In this document: in pieces, positions 13,401-23,160 of the stretch
How the letters are laid out: every line of letters begins with the position of its first letter
How positions within the stretch are numbered: the stretch's first letter is position 1
Assembly (NCBI GenBank): GCA_964036195.1
Contig: OZ038456.1
Location: forward strand, 14,942,001-15,006,000
Direction: 5' to 3'
Source of the DNA: Sphaerolaimus hirsutus
Taxonomy: Eukaryota; Nematoda; Chromadorea; Monhysterida; Sphaerolaimidae
DNA: 64,000 nucleotides
Translations under genes and position numbers: made by a program
The notes under the pieces: model-generated
Told to the model about the DNA's origin: nothing
Database searches by the model: none
What the model saw: the letters and a program-made list of their open reading frames with translations, nothing else

Positions 13401-16400
13401 TACAGTATGACTTTAGGCACGTCTGAAGGCACTATCTTGACTTAATCGCATAGTAAGATTCTGAGTCTAACATTATAATTGAGGCGTCTACTTCTAGAAG
13501 TCGACAAGTCCACAAAATGCGATTTTGAGTCAATCGCATTTTAAGTTTCCGATCCAATTCCAGGTTCATCCTATCCATGCAGTGTCCAATTTGGCTCTCG
13601 CGCCTACCATTAAGTTCCAAATGTTGACAATAAAGTATCAAATTTTCAGCCCCTTCTCTCAACGTATACGTGAAAAATGGGGTGTTCATAAAATACCATT
13701 TGGACAGAGCAAAACTGTTTTGGGGAGGGAAATGGACTTGTCGACTTCTTGCACTAACAAACAATTTTGTTCCTGGCCTGGATTATTCTCCCTTATGGGC
13801 AATTTATGGACTTGTCGACTTTTAGAAGTAGCTGTCCATGACGGACACATCACATTTCTTGCTATTTTTCCCCAAAAAAAGTATGAAGAGGATGGACTTA
13901 TCGACTTCTCGTTGAAATTTTTTGCATTTTTCACAAAAAAATGTCATAATTGGCACTATGCTAAGAGTAGGGTTGGAAAAAAACGTTGTTTTTTTAACTC
14001 GATGTTTAAAAAAACAACGTTTTTAAAAAAAAACGTTTTTTTAAAAAGCTCACAGATATGACCTAGTGTCAACATATATAGGTATATCAGACAGTGGCAA
14101 TACTCTGTGATGTTAAATATGACCATATAATGGCTGTCGAGACATGGGATGGCATAATAAGTGGGTATTTGTGTCAAAAATATCCATTTTTTGTCGACAT
14201 ATTCGTATATCGGCGTATACTCGAATGTTCGTGACTTCAAGGGAAGTTTGTCAGATGACGGCTTATTATTCCATGGTAGCACATAGAAATGCATGATTTG
14301 ATACTAAAAATGCTACAAAACCAATGAAAACTACCACTAATGTCAATTTGTATGTGAAATTGCGCGCTTGCGCGCAAAAATTTTGCAAAATACCTAGTGC
14401 TTAGTACTAAAAATTTTGGCCGATGTTTAAAAAAAAAATTTCACACACAAATTGACATTGGTGGTTGTTTTCATTGGTTTTGTGGCATTTTTAGTATCAA
14501 AGTATCAATTTATATATGCTACCATGGGTTAATAAGCCATCATATGTCGGTGTAGTATATAATATTGAGGTAATGTGCTTCCATGTACCTCCACAGTGTG
14601 TAACTACACTCCCAAAGTAACAACCTCCTTTTATAACTTTGTTTCATCACTATTCCGTGCCAAACTTTACCTGAAGTCACGAACATTCGACTGTAATGCG
14701 ATATACGAATGTATCAACAAAAAAGTGGATATTTTTGACACAAATCACCACTTATAATGCTATCCCATGGCTCAACAGCCATTATATGGTCATATATAAC
14801 ACCACAGAGTATTGCCACTGTCTGATATACCTATATATGTTGACACAAGGTCATATCTGGGTGCTTTTAAAAAAAAACGTTTTTTAATTAAAAAACGTTT
14901 TTTTTTTTAAACATCGAGTAAAAAAAAACGCTTTTTTTCTCCAACCCTAGCTAAGAGGTCAACAAATTTATGGAAAATTATGAAAAATGTGCGGGAGTAG
15001 CCCCAGATGACGTTTCCGGGCCTAACGCAAAATTTTCATATTTTGGACTTGTCGACTTTTAGAAGTAGACGCCTCAATTCTAATTTTACACGCACCGCCC
15101 CCACTAACTAGAGAGAACTTTCCGAAAGCTCGCAAACTCCTCATTTCCCTTTTGGTCCTCTTTAGGTGTCAATAATTCCTTGTCGCTAGACGCGCAGCAA
15201 AATTGGGGGTAATGCGCTCGCCAATTCTGCACCCCGCCTTGAAGCACCACCGGGGCCCGTTTCAAACGAACGCCGCCATTGTACTGTGATTTGAGGGGGG
15301 TGACGGTTTTGTTTGGAAGTTTTGCTAATTTCAATGAAGTTTAGGAGTAGGTAATTTGAGGAACTTTTAATGTGAGACGGGAACAGCCGTGGGGGGGGGG
15401 GGGTCTTTGGGGTGTTCGCGGGCGTTCAATATATAGGCTGAAAAGGGAGAAAAATCGCTGAAAGTGGGTGAAAATAGTCACGTAAAGTAAAGATTTGATG
15501 GGGGCCTGTGCACAAGTAACAAAAGTAGTAAAACGGCGCCATGGTGCGGCGTACTTTGGCGCTCTCAAATGGCGCCATTCCATCACTAATCATGTGTGTA
15601 CTTGTTGTTTTTGGAGGGGGGGGTTCGCAGTTTTTCAAGCTTTAAAAAAGGGAAACAATCGCTAGAAAGATATGTAGATAGCTGGAGCGTTTGGGGGTAA
15701 CCCCCACCCCTCCAAACCCCCATACTGAACCACTGCAGTGCCCATGAAGACCCAGTCCTCACGTAAAGGTGCCGTACCTGAGCGCCGGTCAACATTGGCG
15801 CCGGATATTGCTACTTGTGCACCGGGTCCTGGCCTTTGATAGGCAAACGGTATGAAAATTTGCAATTTGGAGTGAAAAAGGGATACCCCCAGGGACGTAG
15901 CCAGGAATTTTTGAGCGGGGGGGGGGCGGATTGTATACGGAGCCCGGCGAACGGGGGGGGGGCGGCGCCCTTCCCTTAAAATTTGCCCCTTGTGGTAAAG
16001 AAACGGCGCCTTGGCGCCAGCGCTATTTGTAGGCGCCACGCCATGGCGCCATTGGCGTTGGCGCCAAATAATGCTGTACTGTATGTATTTTACACGCATA
16101 TACTGGGACAAATTTTAAGTGATTTTTTGGCCCCCCCCCTGGCTACGTACTTGACCCCCCCCCCCCAAAAAAAAAAAACCCCATCCCAACCAACCAAAGT
16201 GAGGGCTGCATGCAGCACAAACAGAGGCGTCTGAGCCACCAACTGCCCCCTGGTCGCATCAGAACCATCCGCCAGGGCAACTAGTTCGCCGGCGGGCAGA
16301 CAAGTTCGCAACTGGGAACGGGTGCCCACGCTCATGTTTTCAACTATTTGGGACAGGGTTTGCCTGTGGTTGGAAGGGGGGGTTGATGGGGTTTCTTAAT

Positions 16401-19400
16401 TAGTGTGAAAAATATAGAAGAAAATCGAATTACCGTATTTTCTCGAAATAAACCACCAGGTCTGAGCGGGTTTATAAAAAACACCCCCCCCACCTCGAAG
16501 TGGGTGTAAAGAGAATGTAATGGCCCAAAACTTATATTTGTGATCATTGTAATGCAGAACACGCATCAAAAACAATGACTGAGTAACGTTAGGATAGGGC
16601 ATATAACATCTACATATTCTTTAAATCAAGGACGTAGCCAGGGGGGGGGGGCGGGTGGCGGCCGCCGGGCCAGGCTCATTACGCACAGAAACCCGTTACG
16701 CACACGCGCCCGTTACGCACAGAATCAAAACCCGCCACGCACAGACGCCCGTTACGCACACATCTGGGCCCTGTCGGACAAGTCGGCCATCTGAGTTCAG
16801 GATTTTCATGTGTGTTGAAGTAGTTGACACCTGAAATTTCATCAACTGTTACAGCTGTTTTCTACATATTTTACATTCGCAATCGTGAAAGTCAAATATG
16901 TAGAAAACAGATGTAACGGTTGGCAAAATTTCGGGTGTCAACTACTGCTATACATAGGGAATAGAATAGAAGAGAATGTGAAAAATCACATTAACTTTGT
17001 AGGCACAGAAACTCGGCACGCACATGGCATCAGCTAGGTGCGGGCCGAGTTTCTGTGCGCACCGAGTTCACTTCTGTGCGTAACGGGCTTCTGTGCGTAC
17101 AGCTACAGGCTCGCGGCCGCCCCCCCCCCTTCCCGGGCCGGACCAAAAAATGTGCCAGAAATGGCACTTTCAGATGACGATTTTGTCGACAGTTTGAAAA
17201 AAATTTGCGCGCAAGCGCGCATGTTCACTTCACAACATACATTTTTGGCTGACCGTTCTCCGCGGCCTCAAAGCCAGTGAAAATGGACTCAATTACAATC
17301 CATGTCGCACTATATGCCTGTAAAATACAGACGTATACTGCTGCTTTGGCGCCAATGCCAACGCCAGTGGCGCCATGGCGTGGCGCCTACGAATGGCGCC
17401 ATTCCTCTACTACAGGGGTAAAATTTGAGGGGGGGGCGCCGCCCCCCCGTTCGCCTGGCTCCGTATACAATCCGCCCCCCCCGCTCAAAAATCCCTGTTT
17501 TAAATCTACAGACGCTTTACATGTCCGATATTGTTGCATTTTTCTATGTCTGCGTATGTTACACACAAGGAAAAAGTACTGGGAGTTCAAAAATTCTGGC
17601 GAAATAATAACTCCCTCGAAATACCCCCCAATCGGTAACCCCCAAAAATTTACACTATGAAAAATGGTATTTCGAGGAAATACGGACTGTTACGAACTTC
17701 AAGAACGTGTTTTACCCAAAAAAAAATAGAACTCACCCACATTCCAAAAGCTCCTTAGGTATATGAACCACGTGAAGCACTTGGTGCTTATTTTCTAGTG
17801 CCGATAAGGACTTGTTATCATGTGCAAAAGGCTGGGGATCCAACACTTTGGCACCAATTTCAAAATCGGCACCCGATCGAAAATCGAGCAATACCACTGT
17901 CTTTCTAATATTTCTGTAAGTGTCGCAGACTTTTTTCAGTTCTTCAGGCGTAATAAAGGCCACATATGTAGCTGAATTTTGCTCCTGTAGGGTTGACAAT
18001 CGATTGTCGATGAATGACAATGGATTTTCGTCATTCTTTCGCTGAATGTCTTGCTGAGTTTTGGCTGAGATTTGGGAGCCGTTTTGATTCGGAGCGCAAT
18101 TTTCGTCTGAAATATGATGGGTGTTTGTGAAATTCACGCAGGGACGTATCCAGGATTTTTGAGCGGGAGAGCTGCTTGTTTACGGAGGCCGGCGACCGTT
18201 CGCCGACCGTTCGGGGGGGGGGGGCTCAGCCCTAGGGTTCGAACGATATGACTTTTCGATATCGATATTTTTTTCTGAAACTCGATATTCGATATCGATA
18301 CGATATGGAACCTCGATATCGATACTCGATATTAAAAAATGGTTGATATCCAATATTCGATATTGCAATTTGCTTTCGGTATAGCAAGGCAAATTTCAAG
18401 CGGCATATTGTATTTTCATGTGGTTTCACACGGCGCCAGACCGGTGCACAAGTAAAACCGGTGCACAAGTACGGCCGGTGCACAAGTTATAAGAGCGGTG
18501 CACAAGTACGCCCGGTGCCCAAGTACGGGCACTTTACTTGGGCACCGGGCATACTTGTGCACCGCTCTTATAACCTGTGCACCGGCCGTACTTGTGCACC
18601 GGTTTTACTTGTGCACCGACCCACGCCCGTTTCACACATGGTTAATCATCTCTTTACTGAAATGTGAATGGTACAAGTGATTTTAGCAAGGTTTACATCA
18701 GTCAAAAGAAGAAAAACGTGATAAATCGGTGTGTACCAGGCAAACAACAATTGGTAGATATTACAGTTCATACTCATAATCCAATTGCTTAAGGGCATGT
18801 TGCAAAAAATAGCATATCAGCATATTCTGGCTTCAAATTTAGCACTCCAACAAACATGAAATTATAAATATTGAACTTTTAATCATTAAATAAAATACTG
18901 TAAGCAGATCAGATCAATCACAAATATCTTTAAATGAAAAAATAACTTAATTTAGGGACACAATACAGGTTCCATATATCGAGAAAATGGTCGATATTGG
19001 ATATCGATATTCGATATTTTTTCAAAATTTTCGATATCGATTATTCAATATTTTTTCAAAATTTTCGATATCGATATTCGATATTTTTTCAAAATTTTCG
19101 ATATCGATATTCGATATAAACACCTTCCCGATGAAGTCCGGCCCCCAATTTTTCATTTTACTTCTGCCATCCTATCTACAGTTCTAGGACGCGCCAGAAG
19201 CTAAAACTTGGGGTAGATATCGGCGCTACCCCCCTCTACTTCGCATGAATTGAAGGGGTCGCGGCGACCCCCTACAGGGTGGGTCGCCGAGTGCAAAAAA
19301 ATTTTGCGACACAGGTCCGGCCCCCACTGATTTCTTTCACTGCGGGTGCCGTTCCTCCACATGTGGGAGGGGTATGAATCAAAAATTTTGGGGATGTGTC

Positions 19401-22200
19401 GCCAACACCCCTCCCCAACTATACACTGGCCAGGTGGTCTTTGGCAACTCACCACAGTGTGGGGTGCAAAGTTTAAAATTAATTAAAATGTTACTGTCCC
19501 ACACAAGTCCAGCATCCAATTGAATTTCAAAAAATGAACACTTTTGTGTTGTTTTAACACTAATGTGGTTGACAATGTGAAATAAGCATGAAATATCCTC
19601 TAAAAAATATCTTATCCGACCTAAAACTGCCCACAACATGAACCCCTCCCCCCAAGTGGGTGACAAAAAAATCACTTTTTACAACTTTTTCATTAGACAC
19701 TTGAACTGCTGGTTTACAATGATTTTTAGAGGAGGGTTAAAGGTATCAAATTGTGTAAAAAACCTTACCTCAAAAATGCCTTCATAAGAAAATTTGCTGG
19801 GGGTAAATTTAAAATTGTAAATTTTGCCTTTTTTTGTTCCTGCAATGATGTCATTTTTACAATTTGAAATTCACCCACAGCAAATTTTCTTATGAAGGCA
19901 TTTTTGAGGTAAGATTTTTTACACAACTTGAGACCTTTAACCCTCCCCTATAAATTATTGTAAACCAGCCATTCAAGTGTCTAATAAAAAAGTTGTAAAG
20001 AGTGATTTTTTTGTCACCCACTTGGGGGAAGGGGTTCATGTGGTGGCCAGTTTTAGGTCCGATAAGATATTTTTTAGAGGATATTTCATGCTTATTTCAC
20101 ATTGTCAACGACATTAGTGTTAAAACAACACAAAAGTGTCCATTTTTTTAAATTTAATTGGATGCTGGACTTGTGTGGGGCAGTAACATTTTAATAAATT
20201 TTAAACTTTGCACCCCACACTGTGGTGAGTTGCCAAAAATCGCCTGGTCAGTGTATAGTAGGGGAGGGGTGTTGGCGACACATCCCCAAAGATTTTAGAT
20301 CTATACCCCTCCCACAGCTGGAGATACGGGACCCGCAGAGTAAGAAATCAACCGGGGGAAGGGCCTGTGCGGGACAGTAAAAACGCTGCAAATTTTTTTC
20401 ACGTATATGGCGACCCCCTCTATAGTGGGTCGCCGCTGCCCTATTTATTCATGCGGGGTAGTGGGGGGTTGCGCCTATATACCACCCAAGTTTTAATTTT
20501 CCACCCCTCCCACAACCGGAGATATGGCCTGCAAAGTGAAAAAAAAATAGGCGGCCGGACTTGATCGGGAAGGTGTTTATAAAAATGGTCGATATCCGAT
20601 ATTCGATACGATATATCGTTTGAACCCTACTCAGCCACCCCCCTAAAATTTTAGCTACAGAGTGGCGGAATGGCGCCATGGCGTTGGCGCCATTAGTAGG
20701 CGCCACGCCATGGCGGTATTGACGTTGGCGCCAGCGCCATGTAACTCTGTATATGTATGTAAATAAACATACAAAACAGCAAAAAGAACAGCATTGAATG
20801 TATTTATAACGAATACCGGCCATATGGAGCGAATCTGATCATAATACCTTATGTCTGGTGAAAAATGCGCGCCTGCGCGCAAAAATTTTTACACTGACGT
20901 CGAAAAATTCACATTTTCCGGTCACTTTCTGGTCGCACCCCGGGAAGGGGGGGGCTGCAGCCCCCCCCGCGCCCCCCCCCTGGATACGGCCCGGAATTCA
21001 CGCATAGGAAAAAACAAATCAGTTGTTGTGAAAAGTACCTGTGTTTGTGTCCAGAACTGCTTGTAATTTTTCCAAAGCATTTGTCACTTGTTCGAGACGT
21101 CTTTTTAATCGCGCCTGCAAATGGCAAATTTTATTTCTAGGTTCGAATTGAAATGTTATAGTTACTTTTAACTTTTAGAAGAGATAAGTAAAATGAGAAG
21201 TGAAATGATAAGTAAAAATTTTATGAAGCTTTGAACTTTTTACTTCACATTTCATTTATCATATTTCGTTTTACTCCGCTTTTTACTTTTTACTTCTCAC
21301 TATTATTTACTTTTTACTTCTCACTATTATTTACTTTTTACTTCTCACTATTATTTACTTTTTACTTCTAAATGTTTTTTTATATCTCCACTTGCGGAAT
21401 TTTCACCTGGGGGCGGTCCCAAGCCCTGTAAAGTGTCAAATGTAAAGTCAAATGCAAAGTCAAGTGTCAATTGTCATGCAAATTGTCAAATGTAAAGTTA
21501 AGTGTCAATTGTGTATCCAAGTGTTGTTGTTTTCGTGTCCAAATCTTATGTTTTCGTATGCAAATATTGTGTTAAAGACTTTAACTTGAAGTGTTACTTT
21601 ACACTTTGCATGGCAATTAAAACTTTACCGTGCCTTGAAGTGATTAAATTCATCGGCATTCTTATTGACGATTTTTTTGATAATGTGCCAAAAATTCGTA
21701 TGAAACTGTTGATTTGGATACGGTTTGTTTTTCGTATTTACTTGGTTTCGATATGCCTTACATCCAAATTTGTGATATTTTCACAATATTTTAGGCTCTG
21801 CTTAGGCTTAGGTCAGAGTGCTTTGGTGATGCGCTCATTCTCTGGAAGGAGGTACAAGTGTGACTTGGACCTAAGCCAATTAGTAAACGAACACCGATAA
21901 ATTGTTTGCCGCATTTGAATTTACATTAAAATGGGCTTTGAACTTTACTTCACTTACGCATTTGAACTTTACTTTTCACTTTACAGGGCTTGGGACTGCC
22001 ACCTGGCAGTGTACGTGTGACCATGGAAAGAAAACAAGAATACAAAATGTCAAACAGTTTGCTCCGGCTGTCTTGTCCTCTGCCCGAGCGCAATTCCGAC
22101 TTGAAAGGCTTTGTAAAATTCCACGTAGGCGGTCGGTCGTTTCCCCTCTTTCAAATACTTGAATCCGCGGTCCCGCAGAGTGTCGAAAATCCGCTGCACG
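1..22200 (-). CDS. USP8: USP8/UBPY-like ubiquitin hydrolase (gene level, 3' end off window)
   Basis: Endosomal deubiquitinase of the USP8 type, which acts on ubiquitinated cargo with the ESCRT-0 protein STAM. Exons in coding order, using one copy of the duplicated block: 22200-22056, 11281-11206, 11138-10769, 10275-10107, 9185-9011, 7044-6807, 6428-6271, 5732-5628, 5551-5502, 5417-5344, 4492-4277, 3893-3657, 3064-2947, 2659-2552, 2311-2177, 1738-1613, 1385-1249, 465-327, 102-1. All junctions agree in phase and give about 959 uninterrupted codons. Domain order (MIT-like, helix, rhodanese, RxxKP linker, USP) matches USP8 and no other USP known to me. The first coding exon and the C-terminus were not found. 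The assembled locus holds a second copy of the middle exons at 12411-21114, so a naive gene model here would contain two rhodanese domains. Confidence 0.88.
683..1109. mobile_element. Mariner-like MITE, CCGTATTT family
   Basis: The terminal inverted repeats are CCGTATTTCCTCGAAATACC and its complement, flanked by TA. The interior holds long G runs in the form GAGGGGGGTATTTC and a unique core starting near 'ccaagtactacactgtcg'. It lies in the USP8 intron between the last two complete exons. Near full-length relatives with the same core are at 30037-30495, 40430-40892 (opposite orientation) and 41937-42390. The TA duplication and lack of coding capacity fit a non-autonomous Tc1/mariner element. 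Confidence 0.8.
4878..5266. mobile_element. Inverted-repeat element with TAGGGTTCAAACGG ends
   Basis: The ends TAGGGTTCAAACGG and CCGTTTGAACCCTA are perfect inverted repeats. The interior is a degenerate short repeat around 'gggatcgggattggctttttgagatttc'. No clear target duplication is visible at the ends. It sits in a USP8 intron. The ends resemble those of 18233-20629, and a diffuse 'cgggttcgggaatcggg' stretch at 31380-31560 may be a relative. Confidence 0.6.
5344..6428 (-). CDS. USP8: USP8-like linker exons with STAM-binding RxxKP motifs
   Basis: Four exons (6428-6271, 5732-5628, 5551-5502, 5417-5344) link the rhodanese and USP domains. Exon 6271-6428 reads VPQIPDRSTKP near its start and 5628-5732 reads PEVDRSAKPP. 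A third copy, PVVDRLCKP, lies in the next exon (4277-4492). Two of the three fit Px(V/I)(D/N)RxxKP, the motif by which USP8 binds the SH3 domain of STAM/Hbp; the PDRSTKP copy is a close variant also present in vertebrate USP8. The rest is Ser/Glu-rich and looks disordered. Intron phases 1, 1, 0 and 2 join these exons without a stop. The 6 kb side of this block is single copy; only exon 6271-6428 is repeated, in part, after the N gap. Confidence 0.82.
5757..6225. mobile_element. MITE with CACACGC-AGTTGAC ends, carrying a nested hairpin MITE
   Basis: The outer ends read 'acacacgccagttgac' and 'gttgacatccagtgtctgtgg'. Inside, 5905-6146 is a second small element with ends CCAGTTCCGCAAA / TTTGCGGAACTGG and an interior made almost only of 'agtgaaatggcaaaagcga' units in both orientations. 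Relatives of the outer element are at 38738-38992, 39915-40146, about 32030-32219 and 52787-52998. A relative of the inner one is at 47919-47999. Confidence 0.6.
6807..11281 (-). CDS. USP8: Rhodanese block, copy A, of the USP8-like gene
   Basis: Five exons. 11206-11281 is a short helix (ARIKRRLEQVTNALEKLQAV). 10769-11138 contains the rhodanese start, with ITPEELKKV and VVLLDFRSGADFE. 10107-10275 continues it with LPAGELVALADGSD. 9011-9185 ends the fold with RAPVVLQGGVQNW and HYPQF, equivalent to 'EPLVLEGGYENW..CYPQY' of human USP8. 6807-7044 is the following linker with DYPDLDQMLAEAS. As in USP8, the rhodanese active-site loop shows no cysteine, so sulfurtransferase activity is not expected; in USP8 this domain serves protein binding. 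The introns contain a mariner-like MITE (10347-10721), a hAT-like fragment (9811-10089) and a large nested element (7402-8979). Confidence 0.85.
7402..8979. mobile_element. Nested foldback element in copy A (GAGGCGTCTACTTCTAG family)
   Basis: The outer ends are TTGAGGCGTCTACTTCTAG and the complementary AAGCAGACGCCTCAA. 'GGACTTGTCGACTT' recurs inside both arms. Inserted within it, 7892-8851 has ends TAGGGTTGGAAAAAAACG and its complement, flanked by a perfect 8-bp duplication GCTAAGAG (7884-7891 and 8852-8859), as expected for hAT elements. That inner element is itself a long inverted repeat centred near 8300. No transposase frame is visible. The equivalent in copy B is 13479-15077, with the inner element at 13968-14949. 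Confidence 0.85.
9811..10089. mobile_element. hAT-like MITE, CAGGGACGTAGCC family (copy A intron)
   Basis: The ends are CAGGGACGTAGCCAGG on the left and CCGGCTACGTCCTTG on the right. The interior is rich in G and C runs and in GGCGCC palindromes. It lies between rhodanese exons 2 and 3 and is shared with copy B (15890-16153), so it predates the split of the two copies. No coding capacity. Confidence 0.7.
10347..10721. mobile_element. Mariner-like MITE in the copy A rhodanese intron
   Basis: The ends are TACCGTATTTTCTCGAAAT and ATTTCGAGGAAATACGGTA, between rhodanese exons 1 and 2. The counterpart in copy B (16431 to about 17686) is split by a later 871-bp insertion. The intact copy here shows the pre-insertion site ATTCTTTAAATCTACAG near 10535. 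Confidence 0.75.
11451..12210. mobile_element. Two partial CAGGGACGTATCC hAT-like elements around a palindrome
   Basis: One copy starts at 11451 and another at 11956; the second runs into the N gap. Both show the family pattern: CAGGGACGTATCCAGG, a G-rich stretch and GGCGCC repeats. Between them lies a near-perfect inverted repeat at 11684-11956, with ends GCGCTAGGGGTAAGCTACGG and complement, centred near 11820. It looks like a separate foldback insertion. Confidence 0.6.
12211..12410. other. Assembly gap of exactly 200 N
   Basis: Two hundred undetermined bases. The round size suggests a nominal scaffold join, not a measured distance. The sequence to the right starts abruptly inside the USP8 RxxKP exon, equivalent to position 6332 of copy A. 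The sequence to the left ends inside a hAT-like element. This is the junction where the duplicated block begins. Confidence 0.97.
12411..21114 (-). CDS. USP8: Second copy (B) of the USP8 rhodanese block, cut by the assembly gap
   Basis: This repeats copy A exon by exon: 21114-21039, 18106-17737, 16363-16195, 15283-15109, 13120-12883 and the start of the RxxKP exon, 12507-12411, which is cut by the N gap. Exon lengths are identical in A and B (76, 370, 169, 175, 238). Coding differences I could see are few, for example Glu/Asp in the QQ(E/D)IQRK stretch and Ile/Leu in the helix exon; others are silent. Subtracting two transposon insertions and their target duplications, the span is about 4,961 bp against 4,950 bp in copy A. 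The parsimonious reading is a second allele placed in tandem; a recent true duplication cannot be excluded from sequence alone. Confidence 0.8.
13479..15077. mobile_element. Nested foldback element in copy B
   Basis: Allelic or duplicate counterpart of 7402-8979, with the same outer ends and the same inner TAGGGTTGG element (13968-14949). The inner element has the same GCTAAGAG duplication (13960-13967 and 14950-14957). Differences are mainly in the lengths of A and T runs. Shared position and identical target duplications show both insertions came before the two copies diverged. Confidence 0.85.
16627..17497. mobile_element. hAT-like insertion present only in copy B
   Basis: It starts CAAGGACGTAGCCAGG and ends GCTCAAAAATCCCTG, with flanking 8-bp repeats CTTTAAAT and TTTTAAAT. 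The site is uninterrupted in copy A near 10535. The interior contains 'gttacgcacag' repeats in inverted orientation (16680-16760 and 17050-17100), a palindrome around 16850-16930, and a second stretch of GGCGCC repeats near 17345-17440. This suggests an older element hit by another before it moved or was copied. The short ORFs in it are not recognisable. Confidence 0.78.
18233..20629. mobile_element. Inner foldback element with TAGGGTTCGAACGATAT ends
   Basis: It is inserted in the GC-rich part of 18139-20994. The ends are TAGGGTTCGAACGATAT and ATATCGTTTGAACCCTA, flanked by CTCAGCCC (18225-18232) and CTCAGCCA (20630-20637), a 7 of 8 match. Near the ends are runs of 'ttcgatatcgatattcgata'. A very long inverted repeat spans about 19200-20530 with its turn near 19840. 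A separate hairpin lies at 18441-18621. Confidence 0.8.
18441..18621. repeat. Hairpin built of GGTGCACAAGT units
   Basis: Five or so units of ccGGTGCACAAGTa run one way and then the other, with the turn near 18533. The arms of about 85 bp could pair almost completely. It is part of the inner element 18233-20629. The spacing is irregular and it is a palindrome, so it is not a CRISPR array. A single unit (ggtgcacaagtaac) also occurs at 9409, next to GGCGCC repeats. Confidence 0.75.
21120..22010. mobile_element. Tandem short MITEs upstream of copy B
   Basis: 21180-21400 is a low-complexity stretch of 'ttactttttacttctcacta' units. About 21409-22003 is an element with ends GGTCCCAAGCCCTGTAAAG and CTTTACAGGGCTTGGGACTG. 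A direct repeat acctgg lies just outside both ends. It contains an unrecognised 132-codon ORF that I do not count as a gene. The same end type recurs at 37655-37848, 38064-38222, 46564-46748, about 49571-49685, 50130-50299, 50772-50912 and 60308-60501. Confidence 0.6.
22056..22200 (-). CDS. USP8: N-terminal MIT/USP8-dimer-like exon
   Basis: The exon starts after the acceptor ttttcgcag and reads VQRIFDTLRDRGFKYLKEGK followed by AYVEFYKAFQVGIAL. This matches in spacing the 'LKIF.TAEECRL..DEERAYVLYMKYVTVYNLI' helices of USP8's N-terminal MIT/dimerisation domain. The donor I chose (ACT|GTTTGA) is weak but gives the correct phase into the helix exon at 21114 (or 11281). It is present once only, upstream of copy B. 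About 40 further N-terminal residues expected for USP8 would lie in an exon not identified here, above 22200. Confidence 0.55.
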
Positions 22201-23160
22201 CTGCGAAAATTGATACGTGTTTTGAAAAGTGATGCAAATGCATGGAGCTTGCTTCTCGTTGAGCTGTACGTTGCAGGTAACCGCAAAGGTCAAAAGTTTG
22301 GCATACAGCCAACCGAAGGAATGTACACACAAACGCAGATTAATCACCTTTCCAGCGGCAACGTGGACCTATATTTTATCAGATCTGTTTCCTTAATCTC
22401 CGCTCTAGACTGTAATTCTGCAACCGAATACGTTGTCATTATGTAGACCGGAATAAAGGCCGCGAGCAGCGGCCAGACATTACACAGCACGTTTTTCCTT
22501 TTTGTGAGGATATAAGATTTGGATACGTTCAGTACAAAAGTTTCTGGATTGGGGCACTTACTTAAGTTGGTGCACTTCCAAGTTTATATTTGCATACGGT
22601 TGCATATTGTACGATCGAGAGCAAAAGACGCAAGATTTCCATGCGAGTGACCGATAATGGCCGCGGACTGCGATCGAGCGACCAGAAACGGTGAAAATGG
22701 CTCGGAAACGGTGAAAATGGTAGTTAATTGCCCACACACTAGCACGCCGCGCTGGTTGGCCGTCGTAAACAGCAGTATAAAAACGCCGTATCCAAAAAGT
22801 TTTTTTTGGACTACTGCCAACTTCACATAACGGGTATCCCTGAGGTTTCTAGCTGTTTCAAAACATAAATAGCTAGTAGAAGAAAAGGATTTGCGGGAAA
22901 ATAACATTGAGAAGTCTGACAAGGTTCTGCTGACAAGTAGACGGATGTGCTGAAATTTATTCACATTGATGGTACTCCTGTGTTTGACATCCCCAAAATC
23001 CATTGCCATTTTAAATACATTAGGGCATGCTCAAAAAATCGCATAAAATACAAAATTATGACAAAGGCTAGTGAAAAATCAGTAACTCAAAAAAAATTCT
23101 CATTTTTAAAAAAATGGTCCCATCAACAAAGTCATCACACACAATGACACACATCACCAC
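22201..23160. other. Region without a recognised gene
   Basis: The first exon of the USP8-like gene might lie here but I could not identify it. A 141-codon minus-strand ORF (22584-23009) has no recognisable domain. No clear repeat was seen. Confidence 0.4.

Larger units (their letters stand above)
18139..20994. mobile_element. 2.86-kb composite hAT-like insertion present only in copy B
   Basis: The ends CAGGGACGTATCCAGG and CCTGGATACGGCCCGG are inverted repeats. They are flanked by the perfect 8-bp duplication AATTCACG (18131-18138 and 20995-21002). Copy A has a single AATTCACG at the matching place (11164-11171), proving the boundaries. It lies in the intron just before the rhodanese start. 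Most of its length is a second element (18233-20629); without it the host element would be about 450 bp. No transposase is encoded, so movement would depend on an enzyme made elsewhere. Confidence 0.9.

Noticed and set aside
18441..18621. CRISPR-like array of GGTGCACAAGT repeats
   Set aside because: The units invert halfway to form a hairpin, spacing is irregular, and the host is a eukaryote; it is part of a transposon.
21502..21900. 132-codon plus-strand ORF
   Set aside because: Lies inside an inverted-repeat MITE, has no recognisable domain and contains repeat-derived sequence.
22584..23009. 141-codon minus-strand ORF as first exon of the USP8-like gene
   Set aside because: No similarity to the USP8 N-terminus, no suitable splice join to 22200, and no other support.
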